This document shows positions 1 through 9,766 of a stretch of DNA of 64,000 nucleotides, in pieces; within the stretch, counting starts at the first letter, position 1, and each line of letters begins with the position of its first letter. Position numbers and translations under genes: made by a program. Under the pieces are notes generated by a model. That model was not told the DNA's origin and did not search any database. It saw only the letters and a list, made by a program, of their open reading frames with translations. This DNA is from Chondrus crispus (Eukaryota > Rhodophyta > Florideophyceae > Gigartinales > Gigartinaceae): the NCBI RefSeq assembly GCF_000350225.1, contig NW_005178903.1, positions 144,453-208,452 on the forward strand, read 5' to 3'.

Positions 1-257
1 AGGTGGAGAAACTCTCTTTGTAAGCCTCCTCCCGAAGTAGGGTGCGCGGGTGGGGCGACGAGGTCCTGGCGCTCGTCGTCGTAGTAGAGCTCTGCCACGA
101 AGCCGTAGAACTGTCGCTGTTCACCCGATGCCTGCTGCTGGGCGTAGGGCCGGAAGTAGGCGAAGTCGATGATCTCCTCGCGCGGGTTGTCTTTCCAATC
201 TAGCGGTTCCGTTACGCCGGATTGCGGTGCCGGCTCTCCGGTGTTTGAGCTCAAACA
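1..257 (-). CDS. Partial exon of an unrecognised protein, running off the left edge
   Basis: On the minus strand one frame is open from a TAG at 258-260 to the window edge (about 85 codons). It has protein-like composition, with a run rich in Asp, Glu, Tyr and Phe (for example IIDFAYFRPYAQQQ and FYGFVAELYYDDER). No ATG is present in the open stretch, so this would be an internal or terminal exon, or a fragment of a mobile element. I do not recognise a family. The overlapping ATG-initiated frame at 121-381 has a basic, low-complexity translation and looks like a shadow. Confidence 0.35.
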
Positions 258-599
258 CTAGGCGCACAACCGACACCCCCGCGCCTTCCCCCGCTACGTA
301 CAGTAACAGTGTACGCTGCCCTTGGCGCCAGCTCTTGCGCACACGACACGTTTTGTGACCTGCCGCCCACTCTCTCGCCACGAGGCCTGCATCGGTGCCA
401 CCTGATTGCGCAATGCCTACAGTAATCCCCTAATCCCCCCTTATCAGTAAGTAAGGTTGTCCGTAAAATATATATAGATAACGCCTTGTTTTCCATTTGC
501 CCACAAAGTCTCACTGGACGTAAAGTAAACCCGAGATTGAGAATTTTCACGAGTTTTGCGGACTGGTCTCTTGCAAGGTACCTGCCCGCAACAAACGCA

Positions 600-653
600 A
601 GTCTGCTACATCGTTGTGCCGCCCCGTCGGGTGGCACAACGATGTAGCAGACT
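600..653. repeat. Perfect 21-bp inverted repeat (hairpin)
   Basis: The arm at 600-620 is the exact reverse complement of 633-653, with a 12-nt loop at 621-632. It directly precedes the telomere-like tract. It could be an excision or insertion scar, a small foldback element or a structured transcript. Confidence 0.85.
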
Positions 654-702
654 AAAACCCCTAAAACCCCTAAATCCCCTAATCCCCTAAATCCCCTAAT
701 CC
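654..702. repeat. Telomere-like C-rich tract
   Basis: Units AACCCCTAA, ATCCCCTAA and AATCCCCTAA follow one another for about 48 bp. A shorter related block (AATCCCCTAATCCCCCC) lies near 425-440. The units resemble degenerate eukaryotic telomere repeats and could be an interstitial telomeric insertion or a microsatellite. The telomere unit of this organism is not known from the window. Confidence 0.55.
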
Positions 703-2017
703 GATCACGTCCACCTGCGTGAATACTCGCTGAAGCCAATATTGTAGCTCGCCACAAGGATACAATGGTTCTCAGTCGAAGGGGTGATGCGTTTCGTCTT
801 CTTGACAGCCTGAGGGGGGCCGTTTGGAGAGGACCGACTTTTTAGAAGCTTCTAATTGTCTATCTTTCGCGGTTGCTTCGACGGCATCTGTGGCAGATCC
901 TGTCGCGCTTTGAGCCGTTGATGCACTCTGCGCAGATGAACCGTGACGCAAACCGGTACACGGCCCGTGCGATCTGAGACTCGTTTGTGCTGATGAAAAG
1001 AACGGAAAACCCACTTCGCTTTCCTTCAAGACGGCTCGATCCGGCACTGCTGTGACTAGGCGGATGTGAAACTGGAAAACTCACATGCCCCCAGTTTTCG
1101 GTATGCTGTGAGTGTTTGCCGTTTAGAAAACATGAGCAAACACGCTGCCAGAACACGCGTTTTCGTGACCTAACGGATAACCTTAATGTTTTGCTAAAAT
1201 TGAAGAAAAAAAGTTGCCCTCATTTTGCCATTTTCTTTGGACACGTGTGGACCTGTGCACGTGTACCATTCGCCTCTCAACATTGAGATTTCCCTCAACG
1301 TCGACAACCTCGTTGTTTCTCACGTCCTCCGCAGACGAGCGCCCCTTTCTGTCTGTGTCACGCGGCAACCCATACTGCTACAACAAGTCCACTCACGTCC
1401 GTTCACGACAGCCGAGTCGCACGGCCTCACCAAGTGCAACTTAGCGCGCGCCAGATACAGGTCCACCTGTCTGTTGTTGTTCAAGTCGAGCTCGACGTCT
1501 CCCGATATTATGCCCGAAACCCGTCCGTGCACGGCGCCAAGATATCTGTGAATCCGTGATCGAGCATGCCGTAGTGGAGGAGGCTGTGAGCTCAAGGGCA
1601 CACCTGACTGCGGAGAGACAGCTGGTATCCTTTCATTTGTCTGTTTACCCCCTCCATGTTGAATCCGTGAGCACCGAACCCACGTCGGTGACGGATCACA
1701 ATGTCTTCCGGGTGCTGGCAGGCTGCGAGGTGGCGGCTCTGTCGCTTCTGTCCGAATTCTTGACGCCGCTGTGAGCGTTTCTTACTTTCTTAGTCTTCTG
1801 CCTGCGTGGAGGACATGAATTCGCGATAGAACACTTACTGGTCCCCTCGCATCCCTGGACTTGTTTACTGAGTGATACACATACATGGACTCCAACGTCC
1901 GTGAAGCAAGCTTTCAGGCATTCACAACAAAAACAAAAAACAACCCTCCCCGCCACTGCCGCGCACAGTTGCAGCGCATTACTCATGTCTCGGGCGGCAA
2001 GCGTTTTATCGCTTTTT

Positions 2018-3832
2018 CTAGACCACTAGCTTCATGATAGCAACCAGATGACCTGCCCCTGCAACTACGACCCCAATATCGTGGTCTATCCGCAAGTCTA
2101 CTTGACTCTCCAACTGGGCCAAGACAGTTTCAGACCCATCCTCTCGCCTTTGCACAATTATTCCCTCCCTGGAAAATATTTGTGATGTTCGTCCTTCGCG
2201 AGAGGCAGTACCCAAGTTTGCTGTCCTTAGGAACCGACTCGTGATGTCTTGCCAATCCTCTATCGTATCAAGTGTGATCCCTCTCTCCACGTCCCACACC
2301 CGAACGCTCTTATCATCCGATGCAGACACTACTCGTCTTCCGTCCACACTTATCGCGACGCTAAACACATAACCCGTGTGTCCGACTAACGCGTCCCCGA
2401 CTTGTGCTCCCGTCTCCACGTCCCACACCCGCACGCTCTTGTCAGACGATCCAGATATAGCACGTTTTCCGTCCCCACTAATCGCAACGCTCAACACATG
2501 ACCCGTGTGTCCCATTAACGCGTCCCCGACTTGTGCTCCCGTCTCCACGTCCCACACCCGAACGCTCATATCATCCGATGCAGACACTACACGTCTTCCG
2601 TCCCCACTAATCGCAACGCTCAACACATGACCCGTGTGTCCGACTAATGCGTCCCCAACTTGTGCTCCCGTCTCCACGTCCCACACCCGCACGCTTTCGT
2701 CCCACGATCCAGATACCACACGTCTTCCGTCCCCACTCATCGCAACGCTAACCACCCAATTCGTGTGTCCGGCTAACGCGTCCCGGTCTTGTGCTCCCGT
2801 CTCCACGTCCCACACCCGCACGCTCTTGTCAGACGATCCAGATACCACACGTCTTCCGTCAGCACTGATATCAACGCTCTCCACCGAATTTGTGTGTCCA
2901 ATTAACGCCTCTCCGACTTGTGTCCCCGTCTCCACGTCCCACACCCGCACGCTCTTGTCAGACGATCCAGATACCACACGTCTTCCGTCCCCACTCATCG
3001 CAACGCTAACCACCCAATTCGTGTGTCCAACTAACGCGTCCCCGACTTGTGCTCCCGTCTCCACGTCCCACACCCGCACGCTTTCGTCCCACGATCCAGA
3101 TACCACACGTCTTCCGTCAGCACTGATCTCAACGCTCTCCACCCAATCCGTGTGTCCAATTAACGTGTCCCCGACTTGTGCTCCCGTCTCCACGTCCCAC
3201 ACCCGCACGCTCTTGTCAGACGATCCAGATACCACACGTCTTGCGTCCCCACTCATCGCAACGCTAACAACCCAATTCGTGTGTCCAATTAACGCTTCCC
3301 CAAGTTGTGCTCCCGTCTGCACGTCCCACACCCGCACGCTCTTGTCCCACGATCCAGATACCACACGTCTTCCATCCCCACTCATCGCAACGCAATCCAC
3401 TCGCGACCTATGACCGCGGAAACTTATCAATACTTTCCTCTCCGACGCGCTCCATAGCCTTAACGTCCCGTCTTCATATCCGACAACAACGTATCCCTTC
3501 CTCTCACAGAAAGTTGCGCAAGTAGCTCTTGTCATGCCCGGTTTCGCTCCAGTCACTTCGGAGGTTACATTTCCAACGCACATCCGAAAATATGCCCTCA
3601 ATCGTCCACCTCTTTTGCGCCTGCTTGCCTCTAATCGAACCATCTTCGTCTCCTTCTCAGCAGATTGTGTGAAAACTGTTACTTCTGCACCGGACCGCTC
3701 CACGTGGCATCGATACACATCACCCCTGGAATCCATGCCGACTTGAATATCTCCGCAATTGTCAGATGGGAGGACAATATGCTCCACCAACCTTCCATCG
3801 GCTCGCGCTACACACTCACTCACAGGCCGCAC
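2018..3832 (-). CDS. WD40-repeat protein, probable C-terminal part of the adjacent TIR-NB-ARC receptor
   Basis: The 604-codon frame starts at a GTG, with no ATG near the 5' end. Its first codons overlap the 3' end of the TIR-NB-ARC frame by 13 bp, and the frame is closed by a TGA shortly upstream. After about 130 residues a degenerate WD unit (DGTLRLW) is followed by nine near-identical 43-residue WD40 repeats, each with GHT, DGRRVVS and SVRVWDV motifs. About 110 unique residues follow. A ten-blade array would form one or two beta-propellers for ligand or partner recognition. In STAND proteins such propellers sit C-terminal to a nucleotide-binding switch. With no good start and the overlap, I infer a single TIR-NB-ARC-WD40 gene with a frameshift, sequence error or tiny intron near 3,835. 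Confidence 0.8.
   Translation of the reverse strand: MRPVSECVARADGRLVEHIVLPSDNCGDIQVGMDSRGDVYRCHVERSGAEVTVFTQSAEKETKMVRLEASRRKRGGRLRAYFRMCVGNVTSEVTGAKPGMTRATCATFCERKGYVVVGYEDGTLRLWSASERKVLISFRGHRSRVDCVAMSGDGRRVVSGSWDKSVRVWDVQTGAQLGEALIGHTNWVVSVAMSGDARRVVSGSSDKSVRVWDVETGAQVGDTLIGHTDWVESVEISADGRRVVSGSWDESVRVWDVETGAQVGDALVGHTNWVVSVAMSGDGRRVVSGSSDKSVRVWDVETGTQVGEALIGHTNSVESVDISADGRRVVSGSSDKSVRVWDVETGAQDRDALAGHTNWVVSVAMSGDGRRVVSGSWDESVRVWDVETGAQVGDALVGHTGHVLSVAISGDGRRVVSASDDMSVRVWDVETGAQVGDALMGHTGHVLSVAISGDGKRAISGSSDKSVRVWDVETGAQVGDALVGHTGYVFSVAISVDGRRVVSASDDKSVRVWDVERGITLDTIEDWQDITSRFLRTANLGTASREGRTSQIFSREGIIVQRREDGSETVLAQLESQVDLRIDHDIGVVVAGAGHLVAIMKLVV
2280..3440 (-). repeat. Nine tandem 129-bp WD40-coding units
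   Basis: The motif encoding SVRVWDV recurs with an exact 129-bp period (around 2291, 2420, 2549, 2678, 2807, 2936, 3065, 3194 and 3323). Most of each unit is near identical at DNA level, so unequal crossover or gene conversion keeps the array homogeneous. Changes cluster in the residues after GHT and before the KSVRVWD strand. Confidence 0.9.
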
Positions 3833-6303
3833 CCCGTCCGTACCGTCCGTACGTACGGTGCGAATCTCTCAATTTCTTCCAGGATCTTACGCACACAACC
3901 TGAATCGTGTGCCTTGTGCTTCACTCGCCCAAATAGTTGAAAGTAAATCCCGGCACTACTTTCACCACAAAAGGGTACACTCAGTCGCGCAGCCCGCATC
4001 ATCAAAACCATTGCATCCGCTGCATCCTCATCTACCCGTCCCATTCCTGGCTTCCCGCCTTCTCTTTTCCGCTTCAAGTCTCTACTCAATCCCTTCACAG
4101 CTTCCTCGTATTGCCAAACCCCACCTCTCTGTAGCACTGTCTTCACCCATCGCGCACTCAAAAATAGTCTCTTCAGCTCCTCTACACACCCACCCTGTTT
4201 CAGAATACGATATATGTTCTCGAAAACATACTCCTCCCGTGCGCTCTTACCCTCTCCGTCCCGGCCCTCACTCATTTCAAGCAACCCTCCTCTTGCCTTG
4301 CATACATCCACCATCTTCTTACACCACTCTTCTACACCCTCCTTCTTCTTCGCTTCTTCCACCGCAAAATCGTGCGTCAGATCATGCACCCGCAACCCAC
4401 CACAACCCTTCTCATACTGTAACTCTACTAATCCAACCCTTTCCATCTCCTTTGCACACCTTTCCGTCCACTCGTCGCCTATCTCCCACAAATCTCCAAC
4501 CAAACACAAAGGTATCCGGTCTTGCTTCTTCATGATGCACAGACTCCGGTGCATCTTTCGAAACGAAAACTCACCAACCGTCTCCCCACTGCTTCCCACA
4601 TTGGACCCCAGGATATCTAGTGACGTATGCAATGTCCCATCCAACGACAAATATCCGTCCTTTGGACTCTCCCCGCGAATCGTGTTACGGCTCTTCATCC
4701 TCGAAAGGTACTCCCCCCATGCTTCTGACACTTCTCCCTCCCATCTTTCCCTCATGTACCTCACACTCGTTCCCGCTACGTTCAGGGCAAGCGGCAATCC
4801 GCCACACATTTCCAGTATTTCACCCACGGCCTCTTTGCATCTCGTATCATCCACTTCCTCTCGATTCGCCGCACTCGCGTGCACGAGCATGTCAACTGCT
4901 TCTTTCCCTACCCTCTCCCTCGGTTCGAAAGCAACCCGCTCCCCAATCTGATACAGCTCCCTATCCCTCGTGGAGTACAGTAGTCTGCTCCTCCTTTCCC
5001 CGCTGTCCCCCGCAGTGTCAGCTAGAACAGACAACTTTTGAAGGATATTCGTGTCTATATCATTTACCACCCACACATCATCAATGATGAACAGACACAC
5101 ATGACTGCAAAACCACGCTTGTACCTTTGCCAACACCCTTCCAAACTCGCTCTGCTCTCGCATTTCTGCAGCCGTCTGCTTGCCACCGGACGCTTCCACA
5201 ATCACACACAGTTCTTCAATCAGCCGTCCCACGTTTCCGTCTTTCCCCAACGACACGAAGTACACTCCTCCCGAAAACTCCGCCTTAATCTCAATGTCGT
5301 GCGCGATCGCTCGTAGAGCGCATGTCTTCCCGACTCCGCCCTGTCCCACTGCTGTCGCACCCACTTGCTCGTTCCTATCTCTCCGTAGTACAGCCGCTTT
5401 TAGAAGCGACTCACACGTGTTCGGGAATCCATCGCTCCCGTGAGAATCAAGCTTCACACATATCGACGCAGGATTACGTTCGGCTCTTATTGACGCCCTG
5501 AACACATCACCCCTTCCTCCCCTGATCGACTCGACGGCCGCGCTTACTTGTTGAACACCATCGTGAAGGTGGTCCGCTTCTTGCTCGACTGCCGTGCGAG
5601 TATCGATGCTCGTGCTGGGTCGTAGAATACGATCGTGAAGGCGGTCGTCTTCTTGCTCCTCACTTTTCTTTTTCACCCACAGAAACACTCGCTCCACAAG
5701 ATGCGCCCTTGCAAGAGGGCCGAATTCATCTCCCGGCAGGTTTGTTGCCCTGTCGTGATTTTCGATCCCAGTGATACCTGCCAGCTCTTGTAGCTCTCTC
5801 TTCACCGTATCCGTGCTCGCTTCGCGCTGTCGTTCCAAGCTAAAAAACTTCTCAACTTCAAAAATATTATTTCCTTCATCATCCCGGTACCGATCGGGCT
5901 CTAACTCGGGCTCCAACTCTCTGCATTCCCGAATACTTAATCTGTAAAACACCGGAATCAGTGTCGGTGGCCGCATCTCACTCCCTATCGCCTCTCTCCG
6001 TCGGCGTAGGAAGCAACGCAGTTCCCTCATCGTCCACTTTCGAGCCGCAAACTCGGGAGAAAGTATGAAAACACCGACCTTCGCAGACTCTATAGCCTTC
6101 GTCATTTCATCCTCTCCGCAGTCCCCGGGCTCCATCGAGGTTTTGTCGAGGAAGCAATTTAAACCATGAGCTTGCAATTTCTCGGAAAGGGGACGTGCGA
6201 TGAGTAGCTTGTCCGGGCCAGCATGGCTTATGAACACATCGGGAGACTGTATCTCTCGCCGTTTTCTACTTGGTCCCGTCTCTTGCCGGAAGCTTTCCTG
6301 CAT
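3820..6303 (-). CDS. TIR-NB-ARC signalling ATPase (STAND/NLR-like receptor)
   Basis: I place the start at the ATG at 6303 (827 aa). The frame stays open further upstream, but that part is repetitive and looks like leader. The TIR domain lies at about residues 21-150: DVFISHAGPDK opens it, and KWTMREL supplies the glutamate equivalent to the catalytic Glu of NAD-cleaving TIRs. The NB-ARC domain shows the P-loop GQGGVGKT (about residue 320), kinase-2 LFIIDDVW, RNBS-B-like RLLYSTRD, CGGLPLAL and an MHD-like VHD in LRVHDLTHDF. In this family the NB-ARC is an ATP/ADP switch and TIR is the effector. The frame ends just as the WD40 frame begins, implying one receptor of TIR-NB-ARC-WD40 order. A short duplication (CCGTCCGTA twice, at about 3834-3852) marks the likely break. 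Confidence 0.85.
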   Translation of the reverse strand: MQESFRQETGPSRKRREIQSPDVFISHAGPDKLLIARPLSEKLQAHGLNCFLDKTSMEPGDCGEDEMTKAIESAKVGVFILSPEFAARKWTMRELRCFLRRRREAIGSEMRPPTLIPVFYRLSIRECRELEPELEPDRYRDDEGNNIFEVEKFFSLERQREASTDTVKRELQELAGITGIENHDRATNLPGDEFGPLARAHLVERVFLWVKKKSEEQEDDRLHDRILRPSTSIDTRTAVEQEADHLHDGVQQVSAAVESIRGGRGDVFRASIRAERNPASICVKLDSHGSDGFPNTCESLLKAAVLRRDRNEQVGATAVGQGGVGKTCALRAIAHDIEIKAEFSGGVYFVSLGKDGNVGRLIEELCVIVEASGGKQTAAEMREQSEFGRVLAKVQAWFCSHVCLFIIDDVWVVNDIDTNILQKLSVLADTAGDSGERRSRLLYSTRDRELYQIGERVAFEPRERVGKEAVDMLVHASAANREEVDDTRCKEAVGEILEMCGGLPLALNVAGTSVRYMRERWEGEVSEAWGEYLSRMKSRNTIRGESPKDGYLSLDGTLHTSLDILGSNVGSSGETVGEFSFRKMHRSLCIMKKQDRIPLCLVGDLWEIGDEWTERCAKEMERVGLVELQYEKGCGGLRVHDLTHDFAVEEAKKKEGVEEWCKKMVDVCKARGGLLEMSEGRDGEGKSAREEYVFENIYRILKQGGCVEELKRLFLSARWVKTVLQRGGVWQYEEAVKGLSRDLKRKREGGKPGMGRVDEDAADAMVLMMRAARLSVPFCGESSAGIYFQLFGRVKHKAHDSGCVRKILEEIERFAPYVRTVRTGCGL

Positions 6304-6480
6304 TTTTTGTGAATAGCTAAAGACAAGTTGGTGAAGTGCAGAGTGTGTTAGGAGTGTGTTAGGAGTGTGTTGTGCGTGAGAACGGCACCGGCTGTTAGAA
6401 AAACAGGGACGCGAAGGTTGAAGGCCGCGTTCAGCGCGGCACTCCTGTCGTTGTCGACGAAAGCGGAAACAGTGCCGAAT

Positions 6481-6690
6481 GTCGTGTGGGTCAGTAGGGT
6501 GAGCTGATGTGCTTTCGCTTGTTCTTTCGTGAATGAATGTTCGGGTCGTGTGGGTCAGTAGGGTGAGCTGATGTGCTTTTTCGTGAATGAAAGTTCGGGT
6601 CGTGTGGGTCAGTAGGGTGAGCAGATGTGCTTTCGCTTGTTCTTTCGTGAATGAATGTTCGTGTGATTCTAGCGAGGGAAGACGCACTCA
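6481..6690. repeat. Three tandem units in the leader of the TIR-NB-ARC gene
   Basis: Units begin at 6481, 6545 and 6599, each opening GTCGTGTGGGTCAGTAGGGT. The first and third are about 64 bp; the middle one is 54 bp after losing an internal 10 bp. Translated they give TRTFIHE-like repeats that do not resemble a domain, which supports the downstream start at 6303. Confidence 0.8.
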
Positions 6691-6829
6691 TCCTAAAACA
6701 TGAAAAGAATCATGAAACATTGATTTACAGAGAGTACCTCCTCAATAGTGCAGTTATGAGTAGTGCAAACCGTTAATAGTGCAGGTCAAAACCGCTTGTC
6801 GAGACTTTCGACACGTGTATGCATCTCAG

Positions 6830-6922
6830 TGTGGTTACATCCAGAGGCAAGTAAGACAGGCTAACAAATAAGGCAACGCCAATAGGGCACGCCACACACT
6901 TGCACAATAAAGTCGCCGACGG
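6830..6922 (+). repeat. Copia 5' LTR, left part
   Basis: This stretch matches 33665-33757 apart from two substitutions. The LTR resumes at 8800 after the inserted element. Its left flank CTCAG equals the right flank of the 3' LTR. Confidence 0.85.
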
Positions 6923-8203
6923 AGTCGCGATCAGGAGAATAATTTAGGTCCTGCGCGGTCATCCGCTCCGAGACGTTCTGGCCCTGGCCCCGTCTCATTT
7001 TCATTTTTGCCCCTGGTGTTGCGTCCATGACTCAGCTCGCCTGGTATGCCGTGTTGTAGCGCATTTTTATTCGTTTAAATATCATTGGTGCGCCACTGCC
7101 AACAGTGGACGAAGCATGATGGAATCGCTACGGGAAATACCTGTCACTGTAAGTCCAGTTATGCTTGTGACCACGTCTTTCCAAAACTTGCACGGACGTT
7201 TATAGTTTCGCCTAAAATTTCCGCAAACGTTTTGGCAATGGTTTGCCGATTCTTTTCGGTTTTGTGTAAAAGTGGCTCAGTTGGAAGATATCATTACAGC
7301 TAATCGAGCTGTTTACAAATTGCTTACGTATGGGAAAGATCCTCGAGGTGATGATCTACTGCTCGCACCAGCTGTCCAATTCTGGACTTCGAAAGCGCGT
7401 GAGTCTCTCTTAGATTATCTGAGTCAAGTGGATGGGCCGGTGACACCCACGGAAACGGCGGCGTATTTGGAAAACAAGTAGTGGTGGGGCGCGGACGTTG
7501 AGGCTCTTTTCTTTCCCCCGGAAGACAGAGACAATTCACTGGAAGCGCATCCAAGTAAACACACGAACAGTTAGGTGGTATAGAATCGTTTAGAGCTGGT
7601 AGAGTGGAAACAGCGGTCTCGTTAGGGATTATGAGACTCGCCCATAAACATCATACAGCGACAGCTGGGCACGCCTGCCGAGATGATGATCTCGTCGTAG
7701 TGGTGATCCATAAGGGACCGCTGGGTGCCCGGGAAGAGGACAAAGCACCTGGATATATTGGTTTTGGTGTCCTCTGTTGCGGCGCCCTTGTATGAAGCCA
7801 GGATAACTTTTCTACTGCCCATCATAATTTCTATACGATGCCTGTCGCAGTCATAGTCCGAAGCGCTCGCATCGGCGCCAGCCTTTTGCGTGAGAAGCGG
7901 CCGCGTCCCCGAGCGCTGCAGCCGCGGCTGCTTCTGCTGCTGCTGAGCAGCTTCTATACGACCTCGAGGGCTTTGCTGATACTCTCCCACGCATAAACAT
8001 AATACACAATCCCAACACACAATCCCACAACCAACCACTCCCAGACCCCACCCCCTACGCCTGCCCCTGACCTGACCCAGTGCTCTCTTTCAATTATTGC
8101 ATACACTTGCGTATTATCCCGCCCTGTTCGCCATCCTCCCGACATTAACGCTGCGCACTCTCACTAGCTTCGCGCTTCTCCTCGTCCCATCCCTGCGTCT
8201 CTT

Positions 8204-8253
8204 TGACTGTCTCCCCGCCTTCCGTGATGTCAGGGAAGGCGGGGAGACAGTCA
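8204..8253. repeat. Perfect 20-bp inverted repeat inside the inserted element
   Basis: The arms 8204-8223 and 8234-8253 are exact reverse complements around a 10-nt loop. Confidence 0.85.
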
Positions 8254-8439
8254 CATTTCAAAATGTGGGACCTGGCTCTTTGAGGACCAAGAGCTCTGAT
8301 TGGCTGAAAACGGTGGGACCGATGAATCGGAGCCATCCATTCTCCCATATGATTTACTCGTAGAATATGACCGCCCCCAATAAACGGACAGCTATTAATG
8401 GAAGAGCCTGGTAGTGCAATGCGAGAGGGCACGTCTCCA

Positions 8440-8519
8440 GAATGTTTCTGAGTTTCGCAGAAAAAGTTGCTCAAACTTTCAGCAGCACTTTGGGAACCTT
8501 TGAAACTTCAGAAACATTC
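8440..8519. repeat. Imperfect 17/18-bp inverted repeat inside the inserted element
   Basis: GAATGTTTCTGAGTTTC at 8440-8456 pairs with 8502-8519, with one extra base in the right arm. Confidence 0.75.
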
Positions 8520-8799
8520 ATCAACCTTTTTAAAGATGCCGGATCGCAATACAGCTCCGATCGAGGGTGGATGGAAATATTCCATCATTGAGGCCTTGCT
8601 TGCAGGATCCAACAAGGTCCACCACCGGGACCAATGGGAGTGCCGTTTGAGGCGAATATCAGAAAAATCAATTGTCAACCAGGATTTTACGGAGCCATGA
8701 GCTCTGGTAACTGGGACCAAATTTGTATGGCTCTGGGTCACAGACTCTGGGGCCCAGGGCCATTATTGGGACGTATGCTCCTGAATGCGACTCCGACGG

Positions 8800-8846
8800 C
8801 TGCCCGCTCCTGAGAGGATCGGGGCATCGGAGTTCATGGAATCACA
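8800..8846 (+). repeat. Copia 5' LTR, right part
   Basis: This matches 33758-33805 with two substitutions and one missing G. The LTR ends in ATCACA at 8846, followed by GGTTATGGGCCAC, where the primer-binding site should lie. Confidence 0.8.
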
Positions 8847-9063
8847 GGTTATGGGCCACACGCAACCACTGAACACGATCCGTCACCATCCCAACCGCAT
8901 CACAGGCAGACGCTAAACTGAAGAGCAAAAGCACAAGGATACGAGCCGAACTGCAACAACCCGCCGGACAAACCAGCGAAACCCTCCGACTCGACAACCA
9001 AATCCAGAAACACGCCGATCAACAGAACAAACACACCAAAAATGAGTGAGAGAACGAACACGA
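8847..9063 (+). pseudogene. 5' remnant of copia gag
   Basis: From about 8875 one plus frame encodes a polar, helix-prone stretch (QADAKLKSKSTRIRAEL and onward, rich in Gln, Lys and Asp). It then meets a TGA near 9045 and is cut by a gypsy LTR at 9064. The position between the copia LTR and the gag C-terminus at 29.9 kb makes an N-terminal gag fragment likely, but no conserved gag motif is present. Confidence 0.45.
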
Positions 9064-9766
9064 TGTAGCATAAACACCCCCCAGCGGAGAGGGGTGTATG
9101 CACAGCTCGACGTAGACCCCGTCCGATCGGGAAGACGGGGTTGAAGCAGGACACCAGCTAACGGCACCGGGCAGCGGGCCCGGGTAGCGTGGTAGAGCGG
9201 GAACAGGGAGGACGCCGATACGGGCGCGCGGTTCGACGCCTCGACGCCCCGGCGCGGTACTGGGTAACGATCCAGTACCGACGGACGGAGGCGGAGCCGG
9301 CTCGTGGGCGTACCATGCGCGTCCTCAACCCGCGTTCGGTGCCGCTCTAAGGTAGTTGGCGAACGCTACTTTAGAAATAAGCGGGAAGTCGGACCTTGAC
9401 GGTCGGTAGGTGACAAGTCCGTGCTTGTCCCCCTCCACCGCCGTGGGTCCGCTCTATATTTAATATACAAAACAATCTATCATAACACTACAGTACCGAG
9501 GTACTGTAGTGGGCTACTGTAGTGCAGGTCGGCCTGCACTGTAATACTGTCAGCTATGTCGAGGCTGACAGTACACGTATTACCCGTGGTGCGTGCGCGC
9601 TTCGTTCGCGCGTGGTACACGTGTGCACGTGTATGCGCGTGTCCGTTGTCCCGGTGGTGTACACGTGGACACGCGTGGTTGTACTGTAGAGCGTCGAGCT
9701 CTACAGTAGGGGATCCTGTTGTTGATCCAATCTAACTAAAAAGCCCCCAGGGGGGGCTATACTGCA
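9064..9766 (-). repeat. Gypsy LTR of element 1 (3' LTR, minus orientation)
   Basis: Read on the minus strand it runs TGCAGTATAG...TTTATGCTACA (703 bp) and is near identical to the LTRs of the young element at 14.4-25.9 kb. A run of G followed by CCG (the polypurine tract) precedes it in sense orientation at 9767-9780. Confidence 0.9.

Larger units (their letters stand above)
258..2017. other. Stretch without a recognisable gene
   Basis: Several frames of 60-170 codons exist on both strands, but none shows a known domain or continuous protein-like composition. The minus frame at 860-1156 holds Cys pairs (CAEC and CHRC) that hint at a small zinc-binding piece, too weak to call. The hairpin and the telomere-like tract in this stretch are listed separately. 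Confidence 0.5.
6923..8792. mobile_element. 1,870-bp non-autonomous terminal-inverted-repeat element
   Basis: It begins AGTCGCGATCAGGAG and ends with the inverse of AGTCGCATTCAGGAG, 15-bp termini with two mismatches. A 7-bp direct repeat CCGACGG flanks it (6916-6922 and 8793-8799), and the intact copia LTR at 33.7 kb contains the unoccupied site with one CCGACGG. Similarity between the ends continues weakly inward (AATAAT and GGCCCTGG blocks). No frame longer than about 140 codons and no transposase motif is visible, so it is probably mobilised in trans. The 7-bp duplication is not diagnostic of a superfamily. Confidence 0.75.

Noticed and set aside
2634..3413. 259-codon plus-strand frame opposite the WD40 repeats
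   Set aside because: It mirrors the 129-bp repeats, has no domain of its own, and the opposite strand carries an unmistakable WD40 array.
3759..4535. Plus-strand frames opposite the TIR-NB-ARC gene
   Set aside because: Ser/Pro/His-rich shadow translations without motifs; the NB-ARC motifs on the minus strand explain the sequence.
6304..6687. Extension of the TIR-NB-ARC frame by 128 residues
   Set aside because: The extension is translated tandem repeat (TRTFIHE units) and the TIR domain starts normally about 20 residues after the ATG at 6303.
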